Source: Plut-88900 sp963668115 (lineage in GTDB: Bacteria; Chloroflexota; Dehalococcoidia; Plut-88900). From it: a DNA stretch of 64,000 bases. Positions 17,416 through 26,577 of the stretch are shown piece after piece. How positions within the stretch are numbered: position 1 is the first letter of the stretch; every line of letters starts with the position of its first letter. Below the pieces are notes generated by a model. That model was given only the letters and a program-made list of their open reading frames with translations. It searched no databases and was not told where the DNA came from. Both the position numbers and the translations under genes were made by a program. The stretch is from contig OY764147.1 of assembly GCA_963668115.1 (NCBI GenBank), positions 310,001-374,000 on the forward strand, written 5' to 3'.

Positions 17416-18744
17416 ATGGCACATCACCACGGTTCCCCATTCGACCACGCCGAAAAGGATACGCCCGTCAGAAGAACGGCGAGCTTCATCCTGGCGGGGT
17501 TGAGCGGGGGACACGGGATTTTCCACTGGTTCAACCAGAGCTTCCTGGTGATGCTGCCGGACATACAGGAAGCATTCGGGCTGAGCAAGGTCCAGGTCGG
17601 GGTCATAGCGGCGACGCGGGAGATAGCCGGGGGGCTGGTGATGCTGCCCAGCGGGATAATCCTGGACGTCCTGCGTCCCTATTGGGGAGTTGTGCTGAGC
17701 CTGTGCATGCTGGCTTTCGGTCTGGGGTGGATTCTCACGGGACTTTCGCCGATCTACCCGGTGATTCTTGTTGGGATGGTCATAGTGTCGGTGGCGAGCT
17801 CCATCTGGCACCTGCCGGCGATGGGGGCGTTGTCGCACCATTTCGAGCATAGGAAGGGAACGGCGCTTTCCTTTCACGGGATAGGCGGCAGCCTGGGCGA
17901 CTTCATCGGGCCCCTGGCCACGGGTGCGATCCTGACGGTGATGAGCTGGCGGGGGATCATCAGCGTCTATGCCGTGGTGCCGTTGACGCTGACGTTCATC
18001 GTGTTCTGGGCGTTCCGGGACATCGGGACGAAGGGCGTGCCGAGGCATCGGGAGAGGGGGGTGGGGGAGCAGCTGCAGATGACCAAGCGTCTGCTGAGGA
18101 GTGTCACGCTGTGGATAGTGATGTTCGTGGCGGGACTGCGAGGAATGGCCTACCTGGCGGTAGTGACCTTTCTGCCGATATATATGGACGAGAGCCTGGA
18201 GTTCGGGACGTTCAGGGTCGGGTTCTATATCGGGATGCTGGTGTTCATAGGAATACTGGCCACGCCGACCCTGGGATACCTGTCGGACCGCATAGGCAGG
18301 AAGGTGGTGATAGTCCCGTCGCTGCTGGCGATGACGGCGGTCTCCTTCCTGTTGGCGCCCTACGGGGAAGGTTGGCAGTTCACCACACTGATTGCGTTGC
18401 TGGGCCTATTCCTCTACAGCGACCAGCCGATTTTGACGGCGGCGGCGCTGGACATGGTCGACCGCGAAAGCCAGGGGTCGATGCTGGGGATACTGTCCTT
18501 TGAGCGGATAGCGCTGGGAGGCCTGTCACCGATATTCGCGGGGCTGATTTACGACCACTGGGGCATGGACTACGTGTTCTATTACGCGGCGGGCCTGCTG
18601 ATGGCATCGGCGGCGCTGCTGATGACGGTGAAGCTGGGGGGTCGGGAGCGGTTTGTGGGGGGTAGTCATCACAATGATCACGATCACGGACATGGGCACG
18701 ATCATGACGACGATGATGAGAGCGGGCATGGGCATAGGCACTAG
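17416..18744 (+). CDS. Major facilitator superfamily transporter with a His-rich tail
   Basis: A 442-residue inner-membrane carrier with about 12 predicted membrane segments. The MFS loop signature is seen as GYLSDRIGRKVVI near the middle and a related loop in the first half (GIILDVLRPYWG). The start at 17416 has GAGG 7 bases upstream; an earlier in-frame start at 17305 has no ribosome site. The last ~28 residues are an extreme His/Asp tract (ten His), and the N-terminus has MAHHHG, which suggests divalent-metal binding or sensing. The transported substrate is not evident; monocarboxylate- or nitrate-type MFS are alternatives. Confidence 0.85.
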   Translation: MAHHHGSPFDHAEKDTPVRRTASFILAGLSGGHGIFHWFNQSFLVMLPDIQEAFGLSKVQVGVIAATREIAGGLVMLPSGIILDVLRPYWGVVLSLCMLAFGLGWILTGLSPIYPVILVGMVIVSVASSIWHLPAMGALSHHFEHRKGTALSFHGIGGSLGDFIGPLATGAILTVMSWRGIISVYAVVPLTLTFIVFWAFRDIGTKGVPRHRERGVGEQLQMTKRLLRSVTLWIVMFVAGLRGMAYLAVVTFLPIYMDESLEFGTFRVGFYIGMLVFIGILATPTLGYLSDRIGRKVVIVPSLLAMTAVSFLLAPYGEGWQFTTLIALLGLFLYSDQPILTAAALDMVDRESQGSMLGILSFERIALGGLSPIFAGLIYDHWGMDYVFYYAAGLLMASAALLMTVKLGGRERFVGGSHHNDHDHGHGHDHDDDDESGHGHRH

Positions 18745-18914
18745 AAGTCGGAGCCATTTCCCGGTGTAGCCGCCGTCGGGCACCTTCCCCGGGAGAAGAG
18801 AAGGGCGTCGACGGCGCCCATGCCTTGGGTTGCGCCGGCGATGAAAGCGCCTTTTCCGTCCGCCCTGTCCAGGATCAGTCCCCCATCGCTCGCAGTGGCA
18901 ACCCTCGGATGCAT
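18741..18914 (-). CDS. Possible small protein or gene remnant (57 aa)
   Basis: A 57-codon frame with GC-rich third positions and protein-like wording (GLILDRADGKGAFIAGATQ). It is convergent with the MFS gene and overlaps its stop. No family is recognised. It could be a decayed C-terminal fragment. The rest of the 273-bp gap holds only the -10 element of the next gene. Confidence 0.25.
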   Translation of the reverse strand: MHPRVATASDGGLILDRADGKGAFIAGATQGMGAVDALLFSRGRCPTAATPGNGSDF

Positions 18915-18943
18915 GGGGTAGTGTACACGATGGGGTTAGGCCA

Positions 18944-18949
18944 TATAAT
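18944..18949 (+). promoter_or_regulatory. TATAAT -10 element upstream of the amidohydrolase pair
   Basis: A perfect TATAAT 68 bp before the first amidohydrolase ATG. The -35 region is poor. Confidence 0.4.
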
Positions 18950-19017
18950 CAGGGCATATAGGGTCGGGCGGCGTAAGCCTTGTCAGAGGAGTCGAATAGC
19001 TACGGAGGATAAGAACG

Positions 19018-20127
19018 ATGGCCGGAATGAAAGCGATATCGGCGGACTCCCACGTGCAGGAAGCACCGGAATTGTTCGAGACGCGGGTCCCGGAGGAGTT
19101 CAGGGCGAGACTGCCGCATACGGAGGAAGGGGAGGACGGGGCAGTATACCGGGTGGTGGAGGGCAGAAAGAAGAGGCGCTTCGACATTGCGGCAGAGAAC
19201 ATCAACGAGGACGACCTGGAGAGAGAGTTTCGACAGGACCCGTCGGGTGGGAGGGACATCCCGTACAGGCTGAAGGACCAGGACCGGGACGGTGTCGTAG
19301 CGGAAGTGTTGTACCCAAACTCGTTGCTGGCGCTATACGCTTCGCCGGACCCCAAATACCAGATGGGGGTGGCAAGGGCCTATAACGATTGGGCGATAGA
19401 GCTGTTCGGGAGTCACCCGGACAGGTTTGCGCCGGCGGGGCTCGTGCCGGTGGTCGACGTGGAGATGGCGGTCGGGGAGGTAAAGCGCGTTGCCGGACTC
19501 GGGTACAAACTGATAAGCGCTCCGATACATCTGAAGCACCAGCCCTACAGCCTGCCCACATACGAGCCGCTGTGGAACGTACTGGAGGAAACGGGGTTGC
19601 CGATAAGCCTTCACTTCATCTCGGGCAGCGAGGACCATCTGCCCGAAGACGCCGGCGAAGAGCAGTACGGTGGGTTCCTCACCTACATGGTGACGGCGAT
19701 GGCTGAAGGGATAGTCCCGGCCACTGTGTTCGTAAGCTCGGGGGTGATGGCCCGGCACCCTAGTCTGCACACCGTCATCGTGGAGTGCGGGGCGGGGTGG
19801 CTGCCCTGGGTGCTCTACACTATGGACGACCAGTACGAGCGCAAGCACATGTGGATCGAGCCGAAGTTGGATATGAAGCCAAGCGAATACTTCAAACGGC
19901 AGGGCCATACGACCTTCAGCGACGACCTTGCGGCACTTCGGATGCTGGACTTTATCGGGCCCGAGGCCCTTCTGTGGGGCAGCGACTATCCCCACGACGA
20001 GGGCACGTTCCCCCACTCACAGGAAGTGATAGACAGGACTTTCGTGGACGTATCGGAGGAGGACAAGAGGAAGATCGTCTATGGGAATGCGGCGTCGCTG
20101 TACGGGATCGGAGGGAATGGAGCGTAG
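19018..20127 (+). CDS. Amidohydrolase family protein (first of a tandem pair)
   Basis: A 369-residue TIM-barrel metal hydrolase of the amidohydrolase 2 group, which includes decarboxylases and hydrolases of aromatic acids. The N-terminal metal motif is ISADSH (Asp-x-His instead of His-x-His). Further ligands are likely in LHFISGSEDH, the Glu of VECGAGWLPW, and Asp in WGSDYPHDEG. ACGGAGGAT precedes the ATG. An equal-length paralog lies 31 bp downstream. The LLM flavoenzyme follows, so a small catabolic operon is probable; the substrate cannot be named. Confidence 0.88.
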   Translation: MAGMKAISADSHVQEAPELFETRVPEEFRARLPHTEEGEDGAVYRVVEGRKKRRFDIAAENINEDDLEREFRQDPSGGRDIPYRLKDQDRDGVVAEVLYPNSLLALYASPDPKYQMGVARAYNDWAIELFGSHPDRFAPAGLVPVVDVEMAVGEVKRVAGLGYKLISAPIHLKHQPYSLPTYEPLWNVLEETGLPISLHFISGSEDHLPEDAGEEQYGGFLTYMVTAMAEGIVPATVFVSSGVMARHPSLHTVIVECGAGWLPWVLYTMDDQYERKHMWIEPKLDMKPSEYFKRQGHTTFSDDLAALRMLDFIGPEALLWGSDYPHDEGTFPHSQEVIDRTFVDVSEEDKRKIVYGNAASLYGIGGNGA

Positions 20128-20158
20128 ACTCGGGAGCATTAACGGAGGAGGTGACAAC

Positions 20159-21268
20159 ATGGCAGGACTGAAAGCTATATCGGCGGACTCCCACGTGCAG
20201 GAATCTCCCGAGTTGTTCGAGACCCGGGTCCCGGAGCAATTTCGGGCCAGGCTGCCTCGAATTGTTGAAGAGGAAGACGGCGCCCAGTACTTCATCGCCG
20301 AGGGAAGGAACAAGAGGCGGTTCGACCTCGCAGAGGCGAACATTGGCGAAGACGACTTGAACCGGGAGTTCAGGTCAGACCCCTCGGGAGGGACGGATAT
20401 CCCGTATCGACTGAAAGACCAGGACCGGGATGGCATTGCAGCGGAGGTGCTGTACCCGAATTCTCTGCTAACGCTCTTTGCGTCGCCGGACCCGGATTAT
20501 CAGGTCGGCGTGGCACGGGCCTACAACGACTGGGCAATCGAGCTGTTCGGCGAATATCCGGACAGGTTTGCTCCGGCCTCGATAGTCCCGGTGATAGATG
20601 TCGATACGGCGGTGGAAGAGGTAAGACGTGTGGCGGGGCTCGGGTACAAGCTGGTCAGCGCGCCCATACACCTGAAATACCAGCCATACAGTCTTCCGAT
20701 TTACGAGCCTCTTTGGAATGCCCTGGAAGAGACCGGCCTCCCTATCAATCTGCATTTCGTCACGGGCAGCGAGGACCACTCGCCGGAGGGGATGGGGGAA
20801 GAGAAGGAGGGTGGATTCCTGACCTACATGGTCACTGCAATGGCCGAAGGTATAGTCCCGGCTACGGTGTTCGTTAGCTCGGGGGTACTGGCCCGGCACC
20901 CGAGCCTGCACACGGTAATAGTGGAGTGTGGGGCGGGGTGGCTGCCCTGGGTCCTCTACACCATGGACGACCAGTACGAACGGAAGCACATGTGGATTGA
21001 GCCCAAACTGGACATGAAGCCCAGCGAGTATTTCAGGCGGCAGGGCCATACAACTTTCAGTGACGACCTGGCGGCTCTGAGGATGCTCGATTTCATAGGT
21101 GCAGAGGCCCTACTGTGGGGCAGCGATTACCCCCACGACGAGGGCACATTCCCCCATTCCCAGGAAGTCATCGAGAGGACGTTTGCCGACCTATCGGAAG
21201 AGGATAAGAGGAAGATAGTGTACGGGAATGCGGCGTCGCTGTACGGGTTCGGGGGGAACGGGGGTTAA
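20159..21268 (+). CDS. Amidohydrolase family protein (second of a tandem pair)
   Basis: 369 residues, the same length as the upstream gene and collinear with it throughout; the most divergent part is residues 34-50 and the most conserved is the C-terminal half. All metal-site motifs are kept (SADSH, LHFVTGSEDH, VECGAG, WGSDYPHDEG). The ATG at 20159 has a strong GGAGGAGGTGA site; an earlier ATG at 20081 lies inside the first gene and is rejected. The pair is a tandem duplication, and the copies may differ in substrate. Confidence 0.88.
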   Translation: MAGLKAISADSHVQESPELFETRVPEQFRARLPRIVEEEDGAQYFIAEGRNKRRFDLAEANIGEDDLNREFRSDPSGGTDIPYRLKDQDRDGIAAEVLYPNSLLTLFASPDPDYQVGVARAYNDWAIELFGEYPDRFAPASIVPVIDVDTAVEEVRRVAGLGYKLVSAPIHLKYQPYSLPIYEPLWNALEETGLPINLHFVTGSEDHSPEGMGEEKEGGFLTYMVTAMAEGIVPATVFVSSGVLARHPSLHTVIVECGAGWLPWVLYTMDDQYERKHMWIEPKLDMKPSEYFRRQGHTTFSDDLAALRMLDFIGAEALLWGSDYPHDEGTFPHSQEVIERTFADLSEEDKRKIVYGNAASLYGFGGNGG

Positions 21269-21272
21269 TGGG

Positions 21273-22334
21273 TTGAATTTCGGCGCCTTCCTGTTGATGC
21301 CCTCGCCCCGGGCATTGCCTCATGTGGAGATTTATGCAAGAGGCCTGGAGATAGCCCAGGTCGCAGAGGCCCTGGGCTACGACGGTCTCTGGCTCGCCGA
21401 GCACCATTTCTCCAACTACGGGTACCTCTCCCAGCCCTTGATAATGGCGACCCATCTGGCGGCCAAGACGAAGCGCATACGCATCGGTACGGCGGTGGTG
21501 GTGCTGCCACTGCACAACCCGCTGATGGTAGCGGAAGAAGCGGCGACTATAGACCTGCTCAGCGAGGGCCGGTTCGACCTTGGACTCGGGCGGGGGTATC
21601 AGCAGTACGAGTTCCAACGGCTGGGACTCGACCTGAAGGATAGCCGCTCCCGCTGGGAGGAGGCTATAGAGATCGTGACCAGGGCGTTCACCGAAGACTC
21701 ATTCAGCTTCCAGGGTGAGCATTTCAGCTTCCCGGAGACCACCGTCCTACCCAAGCCCTACCATAAGCCCCACCCCCCGATCTGGGTAGTCGGCCAAAGC
21801 CCCGAGTCCATAGACGGAGCGGTGCGTCGGGGGTTCAACGTAGTCACGGGAGGGGCGGCCTTTCCCATCGGGAGGATAGAGGAACGTCGGGAGCAATTCG
21901 ACGATGCGGTTCGCCGTCACGGTCGAGAGGGGCAGTTGCAGTTCGGGATCCAGCAAAAGATCTACGTGACGGAGTCGGAGGAAGAAGCGGTGAAGATGGC
22001 GGAGCATGGTCTGTGGAACATGCGGGTGTCTTTGAGCCTGAGGTTGGGCCGGGAGCAGGTGGAGAGGGGTCGGGTTACGGACGTGCCGATCGAGAATGAG
22101 CCATCTATAGAAGAGCTTGTGGACAGACACTTCCTTTTTGGGACTCCGGATACCGTATCCGAAAAGTTGATGCGCCTAGAGGACAAATTGCGGCTGGACC
22201 ACCTGAACTGCGATTTCTGGCTTGGGGATATGCCGCAGGACAAGGTGCTCCGTTCGATGGAGTTGTTTGCCAGGTACGTAATGCCGAAATTCCAGGATGC
22301 ACCAAAAGCGGAAACCCTTACCCCGGCCGGGTGA
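21273..22334 (+). CDS. LLM class flavin-dependent oxidoreductase
   Basis: A 353-residue bacterial luciferase-like TIM barrel that uses FMN or F420. Typical stretches are LNFGAFLLMPSP at the start, GYDGLWLAEHHFSNYG, IRIGTAVVVLPLHNPL, GRFDLGLGRGYQ and PPIWVVGQSPES. The TTG at 21273, four bases after the amidohydrolase stop, gives the family-typical N-terminus; an ATG at 21228 would overlap the previous gene by 41 bp. Likely a monooxygenase acting in the same pathway as the amidohydrolases; whether FMN or F420 is used is unknown. Confidence 0.88.
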   Translation: MNFGAFLLMPSPRALPHVEIYARGLEIAQVAEALGYDGLWLAEHHFSNYGYLSQPLIMATHLAAKTKRIRIGTAVVVLPLHNPLMVAEEAATIDLLSEGRFDLGLGRGYQQYEFQRLGLDLKDSRSRWEEAIEIVTRAFTEDSFSFQGEHFSFPETTVLPKPYHKPHPPIWVVGQSPESIDGAVRRGFNVVTGGAAFPIGRIEERREQFDDAVRRHGREGQLQFGIQQKIYVTESEEEAVKMAEHGLWNMRVSLSLRLGREQVERGRVTDVPIENEPSIEELVDRHFLFGTPDTVSEKLMRLEDKLRLDHLNCDFWLGDMPQDKVLRSMELFARYVMPKFQDAPKAETLTPAG

Positions 22335-22338
22335 TGGC

Positions 22339-22479
22339 ATGGACACGAAGCAGGAAAGACGGGAGGAGAAACGGCGTAACCGGCGGAAGATGCGCGTCTC
22401 GGGGCGGGGGTTGAAGAAGCTGGTGCAGGAGATTGGAAGGCGGGCAAAGGAGAAGGCCTTGCCCAAGCAAGGGACTTAG
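22339..22479 (+). CDS. Small basic protein (46 aa)
   Basis: 46 codons, four bases after the LLM stop. More than a third of the residues are Lys or Arg (MDTKQERREEKRRNRRK, then GRGLKKLVQEIGRR). No known family. Nucleic acid or ribosome contact would fit the charge, but this is inference. Its stop overlaps the end of the convergent aldo/keto reductase gene by 4 bp. Confidence 0.5.
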   Translation: MDTKQERREEKRRNRRKMRVSGRGLKKLVQEIGRRAKEKALPKQGT

Positions 22480-23429
22480 CGCTCGGGGGGTTGGGGTGGG
22501 GGAACTATCTCGTCAACTGCCTTCAAGTCATCAGGCGTAAGGGCCCAGTCCGCGGCTGCGACGTTCTTGACGACCTGCTCGGGTCTCGTGGCCCCGGATA
22601 TGACACTGCAAACAGCCGGGTTGGCCAGAAGCCAAGCGATAGCCAGTTCACCCACTGTATGGCCTCTGTCCTTAGCAAAAGATGACAGCTTGTCCACTTT
22701 GTCGAAATTCTCATCGGTCAAGGAGCGGCGGTAGAACTCCCCGGAGGCCATGCGGGTGCCCTCGGGAATCGGTGCGTTGCGGCGGTACTTGCCGGTCAGC
22801 AACCCAGATTCCAACGGAAAGTACGGGATTACACTCAGTCCATTGGCTGCGCAGTAGGGCACGACTTCCAGTTCGACCCTCCTGTGGAGCAGATTGTAGT
22901 AGCACTGCTCGGAGACGGACCTGTTCAGGTTGTGATACCTGGAAGTCCAAAGGGTCTCGGAGAGCAGCATAGCCGAGAAGTTTGACGTTCCAAAGTAGCG
23001 GACCTTTCCCTGCTTCACCAGGTCGTCCAGGCCGCGGAGGGTCTCTTCTATTGGGGTGTCGGGGTCGTGCCAGTGGACCTGGTAAAGGTCTATGTGGTCG
23101 GTCTGGAGCCGTCTCAGGCTGTCCTCCACGGCGTTGAACATGTGATAACGGGAGGCGCCCCCGCTGTTCGGGCCTTCGTCCATGTCCATTTCGAACTTGG
23201 TTGCCAGGACAACTCGGTCCCTGTGGCCCTTCAGCCACTTGCCGATTATTTCCTCGGACTTGCCCATGTTGTAGAAGTTGGCCGTGTCGATGAAATTCAC
23301 GCCTATGTCCAGGGCCTGATCCATCACCTTGTGCGAGCTTGCCTCGTCGTTGGGATCCCCAAAATTGTTAGCACCGAGCCCGACCACTGAAACCTTGACT
23401 CCCGTATTTCCAAGGAACCGGTATTGCAT
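22476..23429 (-). CDS. Aldo/keto reductase
   Basis: A 317-residue NADPH-dependent TIM-barrel oxidoreductase. The catalytic tetrad is visible: Asp48 and Tyr53 (FIDTANFYN), Lys78 (LATKFE) and His119 (QVHWHD). It resembles the YajO/L-glyceraldehyde 3-phosphate reductase group. The ATG at 23429 (MQYRFLGNTG) is the family start; 15 extra codons upstream lack support. Physiological substrate unknown. Confidence 0.9.
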   Translation of the reverse strand: MQYRFLGNTGVKVSVVGLGANNFGDPNDEASSHKVMDQALDIGVNFIDTANFYNMGKSEEIIGKWLKGHRDRVVLATKFEMDMDEGPNSGGASRYHMFNAVEDSLRRLQTDHIDLYQVHWHDPDTPIEETLRGLDDLVKQGKVRYFGTSNFSAMLLSETLWTSRYHNLNRSVSEQCYYNLLHRRVELEVVPYCAANGLSVIPYFPLESGLLTGKYRRNAPIPEGTRMASGEFYRRSLTDENFDKVDKLSSFAKDRGHTVGELAIAWLLANPAVCSVISGATRPEQVVKNVAAADWALTPDDLKAVDEIVPPPQPPER

Positions 23430-23507
23430 GTGTTTTGTCCCCAATCCTGGCAGATGTGGTGGAGACGATAGCACAGAAGCCGCGCCGGGTCGATTAGACG
23501 GTGGGGT

Positions 23508-25004
23508 ATGATGGTGGGCATGGCGAGCGAACAGCCGGGGCAGGGAGCGTCCATAGCGGACGTGGGGTTCAGGAAGTGGCAGGCATTCGTCGCCATTGCC
23601 ATAGGGATGTTCCTGTCGGTGGCCGAGCAGACCGGCGTAGCCATTGCCCTCCCGGAGATCGCCGAGGATTTCGACGTCAATATCCCGGTGGTGCAGTGGG
23701 TGACGCTGGGATACGTCCTAAGCACCAGCGTGGCCTTCATGCCGCTGGGCAGGCTGGCCGACATGGTAGGTCGGCACAGGGTCTATACCCTGGGTTTCGT
23801 GGGGTTCATAGGCATGGCCGTAGTAGCGGGCCTGTCCCCGACATACTGGGTTCTGCTCGGGGCGAAGGTGGTGCAGGGGGTGTTCTCGGCGGGGGTGCAA
23901 GCCAACGCGATGGCCATAATGACCGAGGCCTTTCCCAAGCGGGAGCGAGGCCGGGCCATTGGGCTGTACACGACGATGGTCGGGGTGGGGGCCACGGGAG
24001 GGCCGTTCCTGGGTGGGCTGCTGGTCAACGAATTCGGATGGAGGTGGCTCTTCTACGCCAGCGTGCCCCTGGGCGTTGCCGCCATCATAGCGGCGGTCTG
24101 GGCGTTGCGGGGCTGGCCTTCCCACGTCCCTTCCGGCGAGTCCCGAGGCCGCTTCGACTGGGTCGGTGCGGGGACGTCATCCGGGACGCTGGTGGTGCTG
24201 CTCCTGGCCCTCTCGAACTCTCACAGCCTGGGTTGGGGGTCGGGGCCGGTAGTGGGCGGGCTGGCAATGGCCGGGGGCCTGTTCATATTCTTCGTGTGGT
24301 GGGAGCTTCGCAGTCCTTATCCAATGATAGATCTCCGGTACTTCGCCAGCCGGTATTTCTCCCTGGGGGTGGCTACGAGATTTCTGCTGTTCCTCTCCAG
24401 CTCTCCCCGCGTAATACTCATGCCGTTCTACCTGATACAGGTACTAGGCTACGATCCGCATGTCGCGGGGCTAATTACGGCGTCTGCCTCTCTGTCCATG
24501 GCGGTATGGGGGGCGGTGAGTGGCGTGCTTTCGGAGAGGCTGGGTGCAAGGTGGCTAATGCTGGCAGGGTTGGTGATGGCCGCCTCGGCGATGTATACGT
24601 TTTCCACCCTGGACGTAGACTCGTCGCCATTGCACGCGGTGATAGCCCTTGCACTGTCGGGGGCGGGGATGGGGACGTTCTATGCGCCCAACACCAGCGA
24701 TATTCTGAGTACGCAGTCGGGCAGGAACTATGGGATTATTGCCGCGCTGCTGAATCTGACCCGGACCACGGGCAACGTAACGGGGATAGCAGTCTCGACG
24801 ACGGTGGTGGCGGTGTTCATGGCCTCGGCTGGGTACGAGCCCAGTCTTTCAGCTGTCACGGAGACGACAGGTCAAGGGGTCAAGGAAGCGTTTGTATCGG
24901 GGTTGTCTATGAGCTTCCTTGTGTCGCTGGCAATGACGGGATTCGCGTTCACGATATCGGTGGTGCAGGGTCGGGTAGGGAGGGGGGATTCATCCTCACC
25001 ATAG
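23508..25004 (+). CDS. MFS transporter, DHA2 (14-segment) drug/proton antiporter type
   Basis: A 498-residue inner-membrane protein with about 14 hydrophobic segments. The DHA2 hallmarks are WVTLGYVLSTSVAFMPLGRLADMVGRHRVY across segments 2-3 (written as two halves: WVTLGYVLSTSVAFMPLG and RLADMVGRHRVY) and the motif C-like GVGATGGPFLGGLLV. These carriers export toxic organics by proton exchange. The start could be 23508 or the ATG at 23520; both lack a strong ribosome site. Divergent from the aldo/keto reductase gene. Confidence 0.88.
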   Translation: MMVGMASEQPGQGASIADVGFRKWQAFVAIAIGMFLSVAEQTGVAIALPEIAEDFDVNIPVVQWVTLGYVLSTSVAFMPLGRLADMVGRHRVYTLGFVGFIGMAVVAGLSPTYWVLLGAKVVQGVFSAGVQANAMAIMTEAFPKRERGRAIGLYTTMVGVGATGGPFLGGLLVNEFGWRWLFYASVPLGVAAIIAAVWALRGWPSHVPSGESRGRFDWVGAGTSSGTLVVLLLALSNSHSLGWGSGPVVGGLAMAGGLFIFFVWWELRSPYPMIDLRYFASRYFSLGVATRFLLFLSSSPRVILMPFYLIQVLGYDPHVAGLITASASLSMAVWGAVSGVLSERLGARWLMLAGLVMAASAMYTFSTLDVDSSPLHAVIALALSGAGMGTFYAPNTSDILSTQSGRNYGIIAALLNLTRTTGNVTGIAVSTTVVAVFMASAGYEPSLSAVTETTGQGVKEAFVSGLSMSFLVSLAMTGFAFTISVVQGRVGRGDSSSP

Positions 25005-25036
25005 CCTACTCCCATCGAGAGAGATAGGATTGCTGC

Positions 25037-26251
25037 TTACCCGCCAGTAATCGCGCCCGAGTCCTGGAGCCGGGTGATGTCTTCCCAGGAGTAGCCCATT
25101 TCGAGCAACACCTCTTCGGTGTGCTGGCCGAGCTCGGGGGAGGGGGACTTGGGACCGATGTCGGTGTCCTCCAGATGGACGGGAGTGTTCAGGACTTTGT
25201 AGGGTCCGTGCTCCGGGTGGTCGAGGGTGCGGAGCATGTCGTTGAGCTCTACCTGGGGGTCGCTGAGGGCATCGAGCATTGCCCTGACCGGCGCGAATAT
25301 GACCTGGCCGGCTTCCAAAATGGGGGACCATTCGTCCATAGTTTTCTCGGCAAAAATGGTGTCGAGGGTGGCGATGGCCTGGGTGGCGTTGGCCTTCCTG
25401 TCCTCGATTGAGGCAAATCGGGGGTCGACAATCAGTTCAGGGTGTCCGATGGCCTTGCAGAGCTTGTCCCAGTTGGTCCCGTTGTCCGGCATTACCATCA
25501 GGAACCAATTGCCATCTGAAGCGGAATAGGTGTTGATCAGTGCGTCTACCGCGTCAACGCGGGAGCGTCGAATCAGTGGACGGTTGGAAGCCAGGGCTTC
25601 CTGTACGTCGGCGCCTATAACCCACAGGCCCATGTTCATCAATGAGGTGGTTACCAGGCGTCCCTTTCCCGTACGCTGGCGTTCCAGTATGGCGGCCAGC
25701 ACGCCTGCCAGGAGGGTGGGGGCGGTGGTGTGGTCTCCCATGCCGTTCAGTATGTCGATGGGCTCAGGGGAGAGCTGGCTGTAGAGGTGCATCAGGCCGG
25801 AGCTGGCCCAGAAAGTCGTGTGATCGAATCCGAGCTTGTCCTTCTTGGGTCCCCTGGGTCCAAATCCGCTCAGTGCGAGGTAGATGAGCCGGGGGTTTTC
25901 GGAGGCGAGCTGTTCGTAGGTGAGGCCAAATTTCTCCATTCGCCTGGGGAGAAGGTTGGTTACGAAGACATCTGCCTCACTGGCCAATCTCTGTACGATT
26001 TCGGAGGCTTCGGGTTTGTTGAGGTCCAGGGAGATTCCCCGTTTGCCGCGGTTGTCCATTTCGAAGGCGTAGTTTATGGGGAACTCGACGCCGTAGGTGC
26101 CGTCGGAGGACAACCACCTGTAGGGGTCGCCGCCGAGGGGTTCGACCTTTATGACGTCGGCGCCCATGTCGGCCATGAGGGCGGCGCAGCAGGGCACCGC
26201 GAGGAAATTGGCAACTTCGACGACTTTGATTCCGGTGAGGGGGCCAGCCAT
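25037..26251 (-). CDS. CoA-transferase family III (CaiB/BaiF)
   Basis: A 404-residue family III CoA-transferase, which moves CoA between carboxylic acids through an aspartyl-CoA thioester. The N-terminal GIKVVEVANFLAVP, ADVIKVEPLGGDPYR and MDNRGKRGISLDL stretches are typical. The nucleophile is Asp143 in LGFDHTTFWASSG. ATG at 26251 is preferred over an upstream start at 26302. It converges with the DHA2 gene. The acid partner is unknown; families of this type serve carnitine, oxalate, bile-acid or aromatic succinate pathways. Confidence 0.9.
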   Translation of the reverse strand: MAGPLTGIKVVEVANFLAVPCCAALMADMGADVIKVEPLGGDPYRWLSSDGTYGVEFPINYAFEMDNRGKRGISLDLNKPEASEIVQRLASEADVFVTNLLPRRMEKFGLTYEQLASENPRLIYLALSGFGPRGPKKDKLGFDHTTFWASSGLMHLYSQLSPEPIDILNGMGDHTTAPTLLAGVLAAILERQRTGKGRLVTTSLMNMGLWVIGADVQEALASNRPLIRRSRVDAVDALINTYSASDGNWFLMVMPDNGTNWDKLCKAIGHPELIVDPRFASIEDRKANATQAIATLDTIFAEKTMDEWSPILEAGQVIFAPVRAMLDALSDPQVELNDMLRTLDHPEHGPYKVLNTPVHLEDTDIGPKSPSPELGQHTEEVLLEMGYSWEDITRLQDSGAITGG

Positions 26252-26404
26252 TCCGTCCTCCGACTCGGGTGCAGGACCAATCAATGGAGACCGGCACCAC
26301 ACTAGGTTTGGGAGATTTTACGGATGAGGCGGAAGTTTGCACAAGTTACCGTTCCGGTCCGGCGGGATGACGGGACGCGGGTTTTTCTTGATTTGTGGGG
26401 GTGG

Positions 26405-26577
26405 TTTTTTGATTGAACGTTGATTGAAGTTTGATTGAACTCGTAGCTGTTTTGATTGAACGACGCCTGAAGGGATTTCCGGGGAATTCGCGTGTCGCAG
26501 AGGGCAAGGGGATGGGGTGGGTTTTTGATTGTTTTGCGATTTCAGGCACGACTTTGATTGTTTAAGGGACTGGGGAA
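26405..26577. repeat. Dispersed intergenic element, copy A, with phased TTGATTGAA array
   Basis: TTGATTGAA occurs at 26409, 26420, 26431 and 26452, that is at spacings of 11, 11 and 21 bp. It is followed by CGACGCCTGAA, and about 70 bp later by GCGATTTCAGGCACG, an inverted copy of the GCCTGAA arm, flanked by two TTGATTGTT variants. A closely similar block (copy B) lies at 46551-46720. No open frame is convincing here. Confidence 0.8.

Noticed and set aside
23501..25027. A 508-codon frame overlapping the DHA2 transporter
   Set aside because: Same strand, shifted frame; Gly/Arg-rich composition without hydrophobic segments, while the other frame encodes a clear 14-segment carrier.
26405..26460. 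TTGATTGAA repeats as a CRISPR array
   Set aside because: The repeat is only 9 bp with 2 to 12 bp between units, far too short for repeat and spacer, and no cas gene is present.
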